From Gnomoniopsis sp. IMI 355080 (taxonomy: Eukaryota > Ascomycota > Sordariomycetes > Diaporthales > Gnomoniaceae), in NCBI GenBank assembly GCA_027946555.1, contig JAPEVC010000051.1, positions 56,001 to 120,000 of the forward strand: a DNA stretch of 64,000 bases. The letters run 5' to 3'. The first letter of the stretch is position 1; every line of letters begins with the position of its first letter. The notes under the pieces were generated by a model. The model saw only the letters and a program-made list of their open reading frames with translations. It was not told the origin of the DNA and ran no database searches. Shown here piece after piece: positions 46,123 to 57,067 of the stretch. Made by a program: the position numbers and the translations under genes.

Positions 46123-47232
46123 CTTGACGGACGATACAAACGATAGTATGCGTGGTGAGAGGTGTCTTTGATGAGAGCGTATGGAGTATCGCGCGCGAAA
46201 GGCCGTGACGTTCGTGAGGTCAGAAATTGATGTAAATTCTTTGACCAAGTCGAAATGGTCTCAAATGGGAGGGGATTCCGTGGAGGTTGTGTCGTACTGA
46301 CCGATTTATACTCGACGCTGAACGAAGGAAAGTCTAGAAGTGCCGAACGGTCAACGCGAAGTCGTGCTTTCAAATGTCCGATATGGTCCGTGATTCAGGA
46401 GAAGAATGCTCGGAGAATCATCTTCAAATGGTATTATTGTAAAATCGAAAGTTTGAATACAAGTGAATGCATATCCCACTATGCTTGGTGACTTTTCGAA
46501 CTGTGGGGAATCGATCAAGCAAGCGTACCTGGCGCAATTCGAGATCCGAGAGTGGAAGTGGTGGAGATTATTTTACGGTGAAGACAACAATAGCTCGGAC
46601 CTAAGGACGCGTGTTGGAAAGACGTGGAACAGAATGGTCACAAATTAAGTTGCCCACCTGCAGTATCTCCGCTGCTTGTCCGCTCATCCTTGATGCTACA
46701 CCAGCGTGAATCGACCGTCCGCGGCCAAAGTAGATAATAGGAGCAAATGAAAGACCATATACATTCACTGAACTCTCAAGGTATAATGGTAGTCCGTTGT
46801 GAACTGGTAGCTAGGACGTCACTGGTGAATCATGAATTAGTGAAGAAGCAACTAGTTCTTAGAAGTTGAAGCTGATTGTGAATCGTTTCGGTCCAGTCAC
46901 CTATCACTGCGCCAATTGTCAGAAGATCAAGCTGATGAGTCCTGAAGACGGGATCTGCGACTGCTTCACAATTCCTCACGAGGAAAAGCAGCGGGGGTGA
47001 TTTTGAATGCTTCATGAATCTGGAAGCACGACAAGGCATGAGGGACAAGCTCTGGCCTATCAAGGTGAATATCTCAATCGAATAGGCAAATAACAATCAG
47101 ATTTGGATTCTCTTCAGAAACATGAAATTAGAGAACGCCGTCGATGTGCCACGAAGCCGCAACGGCCGATACTGACATGACTCCACTTATTGTAGCCACC
47201 AAATATCGTTCTTTCATTTTGTGGTAACCACC
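46123..47232. other. Intergenic region, 1.1 kb
   Basis: No supported gene. It should contain the promoter of the 45.1-46.1 kb gene and the 3' UTR of the small gene at 47.2-47.6 kb. Confidence 0.5.
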
Positions 47233-47643
47233 CTAAGCCTTCTGCGCCGCTATGGCCTCATTATAACGCTGGAGCAACCTCTCCACCATATCGGCCGTGA
47301 GGTCAGGAGGACTAGTTACCAGCGGCTTGCTCATAGGGTCACGGTACTTGGCTACCGTCTGTCAGCAAAACGTGTCCGTGTCAGTGATGAACCTGCGTTC
47401 CAGGACGCGCTTACCAGGGTTGAAATGTGAATGGTGCTGAAGCTTGCTATTAGCAATCTGTAAATCCTCCCGCCACTTCTTGGTGTCCCAGCCTCCAACG
47501 GCCTCAACGGTCTGGTCCTCGACCATCATGGCGATGTCGTCTGGGACGACAGTGGCGCTTGCCCTCAGGTTGGGTGGATGCTGGCTCTTGGAATCGGGAG
47601 TCTGCGCTGGGCTGTCCAGCATAATCTGATCGGACGAGCTCAT
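47233..47643 (-). CDS. Small conserved-looking protein, 115 residues, unknown function
   Basis: Two exons on the minus strand, 47415-47643 and 47233-47351, give 115 residues. Exon 1 encodes a polar N-terminus (MSSSDQIMLDSPAQTPDSKS), an acidic/hydrophobic stretch (PDDIAMMVEDQTVEAVGGWD) and a helix (KKWREDLQIANSKLQHHSHF). After a 63-base intron with a TAG acceptor, exon 2 gives KYRDPMSKPLVTSPPDLTAD and the helix MVERLLQRYNEAIAAQKA. The unspliced frame stops within the intron, and an AG ten bases or so earlier leads to an immediate stop, so the chosen junction is the one that continues a sensible protein. No family is recognised. Confidence 0.6.
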
Positions 47644-48389
47644 GGCGGGGCGTATATTGAGGTATGGAAGGGTTTGGTTTCGACTCGAAGCGAGTCTGGG
47701 TTAAGAATCCGTGGTCTTAGGTTCAGCTGCAAGGTGGTTGGGCTCCTATTATCGTGAGACTAAGCCGTAATCTCACCTTCTACGTTGTTTGCTTGAGGTA
47801 GTGACCGAGAAGGCCAAGTCGAGCAGATCAAGCAGGCCGTGCGTGTGTGGGAAATTGGCAACGCGATCTCCGACTATGAGGATCTTGAAGTGACGTTGAT
47901 TTAAGGGCCCCCATGCGCCCGCTGCGACAGGGGTCCCTTGAATGTGACCGCAAATGCATTAATGACCGCAGAGCCGCAATGTACCCCACCTGCGACCGCT
48001 GGGACGAGTGCGAGAACGCATATATCGGCGTGTGCATCACGCTGTCTAGCAGATTAGAAGATGAAGAATGATGTGATATCCAAGGTGAAAATTTCTAGTA
48101 GCTAATATTGACCGGCGGCGATAGGCTTTTGGCAGATGATTGTGCACAGTTCCCTACAAATTCCAAGGATATTCGTAGACCCTCAAGCAATTTTCACCGT
48201 CATAGGGGAACCCGAAGGAGAGGACTCGAAGTTTTGAAGAGCGCGTTGATTCTATGGCTTCTGCTTTTGAAAGACCGGGGAAGATCTGTGTTATTGGTGA
48301 AGCAAGCAATGGGACGCTGTTCGCAATTCACACCGCCATCCCAGGCGACTCATCCCAAATCCAGTTTCCCAAGGCGAGCCGAACACCAC
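47644..48389. other. Intergenic region, 0.7 kb
   Basis: No supported gene; it lies between two minus-strand genes and should hold the 3' UTR of argininosuccinate synthase and the promoter of the small gene. Confidence 0.5.
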
Positions 48390-50131
48390 TTACTTGGCCC
48401 TAGAGAGACCACCCTCAGCACGCTTCTGCAAGCCGTACTTCTTAAGACGGATCGAAGCGATTCCGATGAAACCAGTTGTGTCCTCGGGGCTGAAGTTGTC
48501 GAGGGTGTCCATAGACGCCTCCTCAGCATCGTACAGTTTCTCGGTCTCAGAGCTGCGGCCGAGCACATAGGGGGTTCCCTTGTAGAGACGGAGACGGACG
48601 AGACCGTTGACGCGGTCCTGGGCGGCGATCAGGCAGGTGTCGAGCCACTCGCGCTCGGGTGAGAAGTACATGCCGTTGTATAGCAGCTCACTCCACTTTT
48701 GGCTGACGAAAGTGTCACGCAGGGATCGCAGCTGCCCGTCCAGGACGAGACCCTCAAGGTCAAGGTGGGCCAGGCGCAGGATGGTCATAGCAGGAGAATC
48801 GTAGCAGCCGCGGGACTTGAGACCGATGAAACGGTTCTCGACGATGTCAATACGGCCAATGCCGTGCGTCTTACCAAGAGCGTTCAACTTCGTAAAGAGC
48901 TCGACACTCTCGGTGTAGGTCTTGCCGTCGACCAGAGTCTCCAACTTCACAGGTAGACCCTTCTCGAAGGTGATGTTGATATCCTCCGGCTTGTTAGGAG
49001 CAGTCTCGGGGCTGTCAGTCATGGTCCACATATCTTCGGAGGGAGTGTGGTCGGGATCCTCAAGCACGCCAGCCTCGTAACTGCAGTGAGCCAGGTTGGC
49101 ATCCATGGAGCTGTGAGCATTGTGTGAGTGAATGAACGACCGTCTAGAATGACGAGCAGAGTACTCACTAGGGCTTGGCCTTTGTGCTGGTGACAGGAAT
49201 ACCCTTCTCGGCAGCAAAGTCGAGCAGGTCGTTGCGGCCGGCGAATCGCTTGCTGGATCCCAAACATTAGTCATTTTGGCCTGGATATTTCAACGGCGAT
49301 GTCTATCCACAATACGCACAAGAAAGTAGGATCACGCCATGGCGCAATCACCTTGATGTCGGGGTTGATGGTGTAAAAGGCAAGCTTGTCTCTGTCAGCG
49401 AGATGGTCTGGGAAGATACAAGTTTGGCAGTTTGGATCATACCTCAAAGCGGACCTGGTCGTTGCCCTTGCCAGTGCAGCCGTGGGAAACATAGTCACAG
49501 CCCTCCTGCTCGGCAACGCGCATCTGAGCACGAGCGATGACAGGGCGAGCTAGGGAGGTTCCGAGCAAATACCGTCCCTCGTAGATGGCATTGCACTGAA
49601 TGGCGCGGAAGCATAGTTCGTCGACGAACTCCTTCTTGAGGTCCTCAATGATCCTATCATAACGTTAGAAACGTCTGATTAAACTCAGAACGATATTTCA
49701 TCTAGTACTGAGTAAACAGAGATCTCGATGTAATCCTGGGATGGAAACCCTGAAAGGCAAGCACATACATCTTGGTAGCACCGATTTGAACAGCCTTGGC
49801 CTTGACAGCGTCCCAGTCCTCCTCCTGACCCACGTCGGCCAGGAAGCAGACGACCTCATAGCCCTGCTCTGGTTGCAATATTAGCGATAAGCACGACCAG
49901 TCAGGAAGCCTCGTGACGCAGCATCGTCAAAGATTGGAGATGACCTACCGATCAACCATCCGAGGACTGGGCCACTAAGTCAGTATAAAACGCAGCATAT
50001 TTTCCGAATTCTGCACTCACTGGTACTGGTGTCCAGGCCACCTAGGGAAAACGGTTAGTGGAGAACTTCATCTAGCCAGAGACAACCGGGAACTCACCAG
50101 AGTATGCCAGACAAACCTTTCCCTTGGCCAT
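48390..50131 (-). CDS. ARG1: Argininosuccinate synthase
   Basis: Eight exons on the minus strand: 50098-50131, 50021-50041, 49949-49966, 49769-49868, 49443-49653, 49320-49384, 49169-49252 and 48390-49110, giving 417 residues, the normal length. The enzyme joins citrulline and aspartate using ATP to form argininosuccinate, the penultimate step of arginine synthesis, in the cytosol. The N-terminal ATP pyrophosphatase motif AYSGGLDTS spans exons 1-2 (residues 9-17). Other conserved parts are CFLADVGQEEDW, GTSLARPVIA, HGCTGKGNDQVRFE, FYTINPDIKVIAPWR, RNDLLDFAAEKGIPV, SMDANLAHCSYEAG and NRFIGLKSRGCY. Exons 2 and 3 are only 21 and 18 bases, yet every junction is GT-AG and restores the family sequence. 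It is divergent from the SUZ-domain gene. Confidence 0.95.
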
Positions 50132-50780
50132 TTTATTTGATACTGGTGCTTAAAACTGAGGCAAAGTCAATTGGCATTCCAAGCAGTGATTTGAGATTGT
50201 AGGACGAGATTCAAGAGTTGTTGGGACAGGTCCAGCTCACGCCTATTAAACAAAGCTAAGTGGAGAGTTGGAATCCACCCTTGAACCATCAAATAGGACG
50301 GCACCAAGGGAACCGGAGGTTGGAATTGGGAAAGAGTCACTCACTTGACTTTGACTAATTCTTGTTGTAGTGGGGAGGGAGACTCAACACCAGACAAGTC
50401 CATGCAAACAAACAGTGACTACAAATTTTCAGAAAGCGAAATCGGTGCCGATGACTTGCTGCACAGCACTCACAAATGACTACAGCGCTGATAACAAGCT
50501 GGGGCTGCTGATAAGAGACTTTTCACCCTTGTCTGATACCCTAATGCTTGACACTTTGCTCGACAGGGGACTCCCATGTCATCTAGCTGGTCTGTGCGGG
50601 GAGAGCCTAACTTTCGATTTCAAGCCCACGGGCTTTCTCACTGCACGCCAGACCGGCGTTCTTCTTTTCCAAACTACCACAAAGAGAGAAAAAAACCCAC
50701 CAAATAGCCAACACAGCATCCATGGCAATCCACTGTCCTCATCAAGACCAATAACACCCATTAGAGAGATTGAACAAACG
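50132..50780. promoter_or_regulatory. Divergent promoter region of ARG1 and SUZ-domain gene
   Basis: 649 bases between divergent starts. It contains TGACTC on the minus strand (see separate entry), TGACTA sites near 50417 and 50477, and an ATTGG (CCAAT on the minus strand) at 50170-50174 about 40 bases from the ARG1 start. Confidence 0.5.
50334..50339 (-). promoter_or_regulatory. Candidate Gcn4/CPC1-type element (TGACTC)
   Basis: Read on the minus strand this is TGACTC, the core of the general amino-acid control element bound by Gcn4/CPC1-class bZIP factors. It lies about 200 bases upstream of the argininosuccinate synthase start, a usual position. A six-base match can arise by chance, so the call rests mostly on the gene it precedes. 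Confidence 0.4.
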
Positions 50781-51674
50781 ATGGCAAACAGAAAGACTCC
50801 AAATGCATGGGATGACGACGACTGGGAGACCCAAGCCGACCGGGCCCTTCAGGATGGAGTCGAGGGGCATCATGTCCCAGAACCAACTACAAAGGCAGAA
50901 CGACTAGCAAAGCATCGTGAGATGCAGCGGAAGATATGGGAAGCAGCGTATGTGTTACGGATCCCATTCTGCCCTTTGAGTCAGTTAAACAAACAGGTTC
51001 TTTCATGCTGACCCAAGAAATAAAACTGTAGTGAGGAGCCATCACCCCAACTGCCATATCATGTCGCTGCAGCGCCTAGCATTCCCTTCGCACAGGGATT
51101 CAAGCCACAGATGAAGCTGCTTAGCCGAAAGCCCATCATCAAGACCAAGGACCCTGTAACAGGCCTCGAGAAACTCACAGTCGAGGACGACGACGACGAA
51201 GTAGACCAGAAGCCCCAACAGCCTACTGCCGCCGAGCTTGCAGAGAAGCGCAGGCAGAAAGAGCGCGAGTACGAGGAGAGACGCGCAACTTTATTTGGAA
51301 CGCCTCCTCAAGAGACCACCTCAGGTGCATCAACACCCAGAACGATATCACCACCGCTTGGGGGGGACAGTAGCAGGGGCAATTACCGAGGTCGCGGCCG
51401 CGGCCGCGGGGGTCGGGGTGGCCGCGGTGGTCAACGAAACGAAAATAAGAACGACAGTCAAGGACGCCAAGGAAGCAACAGCAAGAACGGTGAAAGCCCG
51501 TATCGGGAGCTGTTTGACCCAGACGCTGCGGTGAGACCTGGCTCCCGTCAACAACGCGGCGCGGGGACATCATCCCCAACTTCTCGAGGCCCGGAACCCG
51601 CGATCAGGAATCCCAGAGGACCAGACAGCAGCGGGGGCTTCGGCTTCGCCAATCGTGGTGCAAAAGCAGGTTGA
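50781..51674 (+). CDS. SUZ-domain RNA-binding-type protein with RGG box
   Basis: Two exons, 50781-50947 and 51032-51674, give 269 residues. The N-terminus is acidic and Trp-containing (NAWDDDDWETQADRAL). The centre holds LLSRKPIIKTKD and, after an acidic stretch, a segment EREYEERRATLFGTP that matches the SUZ motif, a short conserved RNA-binding element with a basic helix ending in IFG/LFG. A Gly/Arg run with repeated GRGRG/GGRGG units (about 175-200) forms an RGG box, and the tail is a polar Gly/Ser region with RELFDPDAAVRPGSRQQRG. A role in mRNA binding or translation is inferred from these motifs only. The gene ends 36 bases from the convergent NAR1 stop. Confidence 0.8.
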
Positions 51675-51710
51675 TAAGATTTCTGCGCTTGAATGCTGAA
51701 AACTGCCTAT

Positions 51711-53447
51711 CTACCAGCCGCCTCCAATCTTGCCAGCTAATTGGACGACTCTTTGGGTGTCGGAGACGTCCTTGCCCACATCACTAATTACCTCGCGGTA
51801 GCTCGTGTTTACCAACCTGTCTAGATCTATACCCGTTACCCTCGCCCAATGCGCCAGGGTATCTCGAATGTACGAAGGAGAGATGCCATCAATCAGATCC
51901 ATTGCGCCGTTACCATTCGACTCCACCGAGACATCGTCTTCAGGCTCCGAGTCAGACAGCGAGAAGTACGCTTCATCAACCTGCGCCAACCATTCTTTCT
52001 GCTCCTTAGGCCCTGCTTTGGAGACCAAACCTTTGCGCTCCACGATAATCGGATCAGACACCTTGACCTGGCCACCTCCATTGGTGCAACCACCAGGACA
52101 AGCCATAACCTCTACATAGCCAAAGTCGAGACCCTTGGATTGCGCCGTCGGTCGTCGAGCCGTTCCAAAGGCCTTGCCGCCTGGCATTTTAGATACCTTG
52201 GCGGGCTTTAATTTGCGAACAATGTTCTGAATATTGCGGAATCCATAATACTTCGCCGCCCTGAATATCGGCTCACCCGAAGCGGACACAACATTATATT
52301 CAACCACATCAACATTGCGACCCCTGACTGTCTGCAATAGGGAACCCGGGTTTCTTGAAATCAAGTCCTGGAGGATAAAGTGAAGGTTTCCACCAGAAGT
52401 GCCCGCGTCGAGAGGAGGATGGTTCCCATGGCGCCGAGGAAGGAGAAAGTCGTGAAGCTTTGGGTCGGGGAAAGGAGTTGGCAGTGGTAACTGAGAGTTG
52501 GGTAGACCGAAGAAATCGATACCTCTTGATTCAGTAAGCATCAAAATCTCTTTGCTTGTGATAACACAATCGACGTCCCGCACGCCCCGTCCAGGCTTGC
52601 CATCGCCAGCCCATACGCTGTCTGTCAACTCCTCGCGACTGGCCTCCAACTTCTTATCGAGGCACGGCATGACAGCCAGATGCCATATACGGTCCGGACT
52701 TAGGCCCAACTTCTTGCTCAGCGTCGTCTTCAACAATGTGCCCATCAACGCCTGTGGTGACTTCACTCTCGACAAATGCGGCAGCACATGTGGGTGCGTC
52801 TTCTCTGCATAGCAAATCCAGCCCGGACAACTCGACGTCAGTATCGGCTTGGCAGGCGCCGAAGTGGTGCTTTGCCGTACCTCATCTGCGCCGGCAACCA
52901 GACAAGCCTCGCGCGCCGAGTTTGTATCCATAACCCAGGTAAAGCCATTTCCAAACTTGCCTCCGGCCGCAAGTCCTTCGTGTCCGCGTAGCAACTGCTC
53001 AACCATAAACCCGGCCTGTCTCTCATTTGTACCATGCCCGATGGCAGTCGCCAGACTTGCGCGCGTCTGCGGACTAACGCTCGCGACGAATAGTTTAGAG
53101 TCGGGGTTTTCGAGGCCGTACACGGTGTGGCCGTCGGGTGAGAGGCGGAGCGCGGGCGCGGCGTCGAGGATTGAGAGTACTTCGGCATGGGACTGTAGGG
53201 AGACAAGAACGGCTTCGGCAGAGGTCACGCAGCCAGAACAGGCGAGGCAGTCTGTGAGGGAGATGGTGGAGGGCCCGTTCGGGGCTGTAGTTGTCGGGGC
53301 TTGGTGTTGGCCACCAAGAATTACTTCCTGTTCAAGGGAGGAGTTGTCGGTCGGCTCGTTGGAGGGGAGAGTTTCGATGGGTTTGATACATGCAACCGAG
53401 GGTGAAATGAAATCGTTCAAATCGTCGGCTGACAGTATGGCGGACAT
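51711..53447 (-). CDS. NAR1: Cytosolic Fe-S cluster assembly factor Nar1
   Basis: A single frame of 578 residues. Nar1 is an iron-hydrogenase-like protein of the cytosolic iron-sulphur assembly (CIA) pathway that passes clusters to nuclear and cytosolic proteins. The N-terminal cluster ligands are visible as Cys 20 and CLACSGC (Cys 67, 70 and 73). The hydrogenase-like core has SSCPGWICYAEKTHPHVLPH, MPCLDKKLEA, DVDCVITSKE and ACPGGCTNGGGQ, so the second set of cluster Cys is present. The protein ends in Trp (GGGW), and a C-terminal aromatic residue is a known CIA-targeting feature. The length is slightly above the yeast protein (491) because of Pro/Ser-rich insertions, as is common in filamentous fungi. 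The gene lacks introns. Confidence 0.94.
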   Translation of the reverse strand: MSAILSADDLNDFISPSVACIKPIETLPSNEPTDNSSLEQEVILGGQHQAPTTTAPNGPSTISLTDCLACSGCVTSAEAVLVSLQSHAEVLSILDAAPALRLSPDGHTVYGLENPDSKLFVASVSPQTRASLATAIGHGTNERQAGFMVEQLLRGHEGLAAGGKFGNGFTWVMDTNSAREACLVAGADEVRQSTTSAPAKPILTSSCPGWICYAEKTHPHVLPHLSRVKSPQALMGTLLKTTLSKKLGLSPDRIWHLAVMPCLDKKLEASREELTDSVWAGDGKPGRGVRDVDCVITSKEILMLTESRGIDFFGLPNSQLPLPTPFPDPKLHDFLLPRRHGNHPPLDAGTSGGNLHFILQDLISRNPGSLLQTVRGRNVDVVEYNVVSASGEPIFRAAKYYGFRNIQNIVRKLKPAKVSKMPGGKAFGTARRPTAQSKGLDFGYVEVMACPGGCTNGGGQVKVSDPIIVERKGLVSKAGPKEQKEWLAQVDEAYFSLSDSEPEDDVSVESNGNGAMDLIDGISPSYIRDTLAHWARVTGIDLDRLVNTSYREVISDVGKDVSDTQRVVQLAGKIGGGW

Positions 53448-53939
53448 CGTGAAAGTGGATGATAGAGGAGGCAGAACTAATAAAAGTTGTGACCCGCGAG
53501 AGCGAGGATGGAGGTGCTGGAAATTTGGTGTCTTTCAGTTCATTATTGAGTGCGTTTGACAGACTAAATTAGAAAGGTGTGCGGTGTCCAGGGGAAAAAT
53601 ATGGACGTCGAGTTGCTGTTGGGTTGCTCAGTATGTAAGTGGTTTTCAGATGCTTGGAAATAGGAAATTCTAATAGGACTTGGGGATTGGAGCGAGATCG
53701 GCAGTGGCAACCCGCGAGGGTCATACCCCAGTCGTGTACCCCTGCTTCCCGACCGGGATGACGTACCGACCTGGTGGGCTAGTCTCTCTGCTCTACTCCG
53801 TATATACAGTTCCTCAAAGGTGAGCTCGCTTTGCATGCCTACTCCGAGTGAGTGAGCAACTGAATCGAGTTCGTTCCGAAGCGTCTGTCACAATATACTA
53901 ACTACATCTAGAATCCAGATACTATCATAGCAGAAGATT

Positions 53940-54647
53940 ATGGACGTGAGTCGCTTGAGCCTCCTAGCTCTTCCAATTGGAATATTGACACTGACGCTCT
54001 CCAGGCGGTTTCTACTTATAGCTGGGCAACGCTGGCGTGGCTCTCCGCCCAGGCAATGCCCTTAATAACGTGGCCGACCTTTATTTCCTCACTACTGACT
54101 CCCGACTACCAGCATGCAGATTGTAAGTAGAACCTATGGAATTTAGCCAAAGTGCATACTCACACTGCGTCACTAGTCACTGAGCAATATTTTGCACGTT
54201 CTCTCGGTTTCGCCCAACTGACTCTCGGCCTCGTTGTTGTGTGCCTGACGGGAGCCATTCCCCTGACCTCACTTGTCGACAGTAAGTTTCGCGTGGCATT
54301 CAAAGGAAAACAAGACCCTCGAACCTCTTCATCCCATGTTTACTGATTCTGCCGGGCTAGCTCCGACCGACTCCATCTCTCCTTATGCCAACGCTGTCAT
54401 CCTCATCTCCACGCTCTATCATGCCTCTCAAGCATTCTATAGCTATACAAGATTCGGATACACGAGCGCTGGAGGATACTTCTTCGGGGCCCTCGGGTCC
54501 GTCGTGCTGGCTGCTTTTGGACTTTGGTGTTTGATGTTTGGCTCAGACAAGGGCCACATAAGCAAGAGGACTGGAGCGGACAAGCGGACAAGTGGGTTTC
54601 CTTTCCGAAATACTCAGGCGAGTAAGAGGAAGGCGAAGGACCCTTAG
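53940..54647 (+). CDS. Small integral membrane protein, about four helices, unknown
   Basis: Four exons: 53940-53945, 54005-54122, 54177-54281 and 54361-54647, giving 171 residues. The first coding exon is just ATGGAC. Four hydrophobic segments are visible: ATLAWLSAQAMPLITWPTF (about 10-30), LGFAQLTLGLVVVCLTGAIP (about 52-73), YANAVILISTLYHASQAFYS (about 88-107) and FFGALGSVVLAAFGLWCLMF (about 118-138). The tail is basic and cytosol-like, ending KRKAKDP. All junctions are GT-AG and keep frame. I do not recognise the family by name; the helix order resembles small fungal membrane proteins of unknown function. The model depends on the tiny first exon. Confidence 0.75.
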
Positions 54648-55308
54648 GCTTAGATTGAACGCGCATCATGGTTTTTGGTCGGTTGTCCAGATGTGATAGA
54701 GGGTAGCATTTGGTCCGTGTAGATTTAAAGGCCTTCGTTTATGGAAAGGTACCCGCCAACATGGAGTCTTTTTCTTGCAACAGCCATCTCTAACAAGAAG
54801 ACAGCGAGTGTCTTGCAGGACAGCAGATCGTTCATCTGCTTCAATTCGACAGATCTGTGCAATGTTGACTGGGTAGACCTTGATAGCTCCCTGCTTTTTC
54901 CCCATTGAACCTATTTCTGAACCTAAGCATTTGTTGTATTTTGCAGAAATGCCCAATAATGCAAACGACATATTGTACATAGAGGCAGCGGAAAGCGTAG
55001 GAATCGTAACGTGGATTTTACCATGCATCATACCGAAAGGAAACGAATCCGGAATTTTGATGCTCCTGCTGGGCAGCCTCCGCCGCGATTTCCCGTGCCG
55101 CCAACAGGCTGCCAGGCCTGCTCTGACAAGTTTAGGCATAACGATCTCCTGTGGCGTGCGATGCAGCCGCCACAACGCGTCTTTCACGACAACAACCGGT
55201 CATTCTACCGATGTCAGGCGTTAGCACTCATCGCGCCCCTTCAAGCCCAACCCGAAAATAAGCTTGTGATTGGTAGCAACTGACCACAATTATCAGAGCG
55301 CGTGAGAA
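54648..55308. other. Convergent intergenic region
   Basis: 661 bases between the convergent membrane-protein and zinc-finger genes. Overlapping open frames on both strands (for example 54666-55187 minus) have no domain. Confidence 0.5.
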
Positions 55309-56399
55309 CTAATCCTGCTCCGCAACTCCTCCGCTGGTAGTCCGAGCGAGGGCATCCGCATCTCCCAATAGAACCGCATTGCGCCGCTCCTGGTAGTCTA
55401 GTTCGCTCTTGACCATCTGCGACACGAGAACCTCTTTCTCTACCCAGGCTTGCTTGTATATATCCTCCCACCTCTTGCACTCCTGCTTTAAGGTTTCGCC
55501 GTCCTCCTCGGCCCACTTGATCTGGTGTCTGCAGACAGCATGGAGCTTCTTGAGTGGCATAGCCAGTTCGCGTGTTGTGAAGCCGTCCTTCTCTGTCAGT
55601 TGGGTGAAGAGTTCCGCCGCATGCTCGTCACCACTGGCTCCATCGTCCACGGCATCATCGTGGCCGGCTGCATGGGATTGTGGCGTCCGTATAATAATCT
55701 TTAGCTTGGTGGTCTTGCCCCCAGCTCCACTGGTCTGCATGCTCTTGGGGACGGGGTCGGAGGGCCGGAGGGCCTCGGTCTCGTGGACAGTTCGCATGTG
55801 TTTCGCTAGCGCGTCAGATCTAGTAAAGCACTTGTCGCACTCTGCAAAATCATGTCAAAACTTCTGTATGAACGCACAAATGGTAAATCTCAGGCCTTAC
55901 CTGGCAGGTAACAGAAAAAGGGCTTCTCCCTGGTGTGACTGCGCATGTGCGCCTTCAACGCGTACCCGCTAGCATGATTGGCGCCCTGTCTGCTGCATCC
56001 AACCCATTGACAGGTGTACTTCTTTTGACGGCCCTCTATATGCTCGTCGTGGATATGTTTGACGAGTCGGTCCATGGTGTGAAGATCGCCGGCGTCGCAG
56101 TCCTCCCAGGCGCAAACGGTGACTTGGGGCTGGAAGTCCTCGTCTTCAAGCCGCGCATTCGGAGGGCTACTGGGAATGTCGCCGGAAGAATCTGAGGATA
56201 TGGAGATGTTGTCGTCGTCATCTAGACCTGCTTTGGCCTCCGGCTCCGGCTCAGGCTCCGGTTCCGGCTCGTTGACGACGGTTGCCAGCTTCATGCGTTT
56301 TGCTGGGGGCCCATCAACCGCAACATTGTCGTCGCGTTCGTATTCATCACCAGCCTCTCCGTCTGATGACGACATTGTGGAAAGGGAAGAGTCTGACAT
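55309..56399 (-). CDS. C2H2 zinc-finger protein, Iec1-like INO80 complex subunit
   Basis: Two exons on the minus strand, 55901-56399 and 55309-55841, give 343 residues. The N-terminus is acidic with an (EP)n run, VNEPEPEPEPEPEAK. Three C2H2-type fingers follow: Cys 96/101 with His 115/120, Cys 130/135 with His 151/155, and Cys 163/168 with His 181/186. The second finger has the GLI/Zic-like spacing and the third spans the intron (CYLPECDKCFTRSDALAKH). After the fingers comes KTTKLKIIIRTP and a long charged helix (LKQECKRWEDIYKQAWVEKE). This arrangement fits fission yeast Iec1, a subunit of the INO80 chromatin remodeller. The Iec1 assignment is by pattern and should be treated as likely, not certain. 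Confidence 0.8.
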
Positions 56400-57067
56400 C
56401 TTGTGCTGATGCGTTCCACCCTAATTTTGTTGATGGCGAAAATTGATATTGATGGAAAGTTCGTAGCAGTACCTACGTAGACTTCTGAGGGTACTTTTGA
56501 GGTTGGATTGGGATGTAATAAGTCGACTGTCCAACGCGCATTGACACTTAATTCGCCGGCCGAGCATGTGACGGTATCCCTTGCCAACGGACAACCGCAG
56601 ACCAGGTTTGTATGCAAAGCGAGAAATATGTAGGTTCACGAATCCATACGGAAGAGAAGTTGTTGAGTCTTCTACAGTTGTTCTCTAGCCGGTTCTCAAT
56701 CTGGGCGGCTTTCGATGTGGAGGTCTACGAGGCTAGCCTTCCAGTGGACTGCAGGGTTGTGATGATTAGCTGCGCAGGGCCCCCAGAGTTTCAGGGATAG
56801 CCCCTGGATATCGGGGAGTTCTGCCATTGTTTACTGCCTGCCAGGCTGCCAGGCTTCACGGACGCAGGTGTGACTCTGCCCCTCCAGGTCTTCACTTAGC
56901 CCCGCCACCTTGGAGTTCCAGACACTTCGCATTCGACAAAGGTTAAAGACTTTGCCCATGTTCTATACCAGACCGCTGCTTGTTACGCTTGCATCTGATA
57001 CGACACAAACTTGGTCTGATCACTTTCTCTCCTTTGTGCTACACAAGCTTCTCATTTGTTCGAAATC
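56400..57067. promoter_or_regulatory. Divergent promoter region of zinc-finger and RanGAP genes
   Basis: 668 bases between divergent start codons. A TACCTACGTAG motif piece lies at 56470-56480. No gene is supported. Confidence 0.5.
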
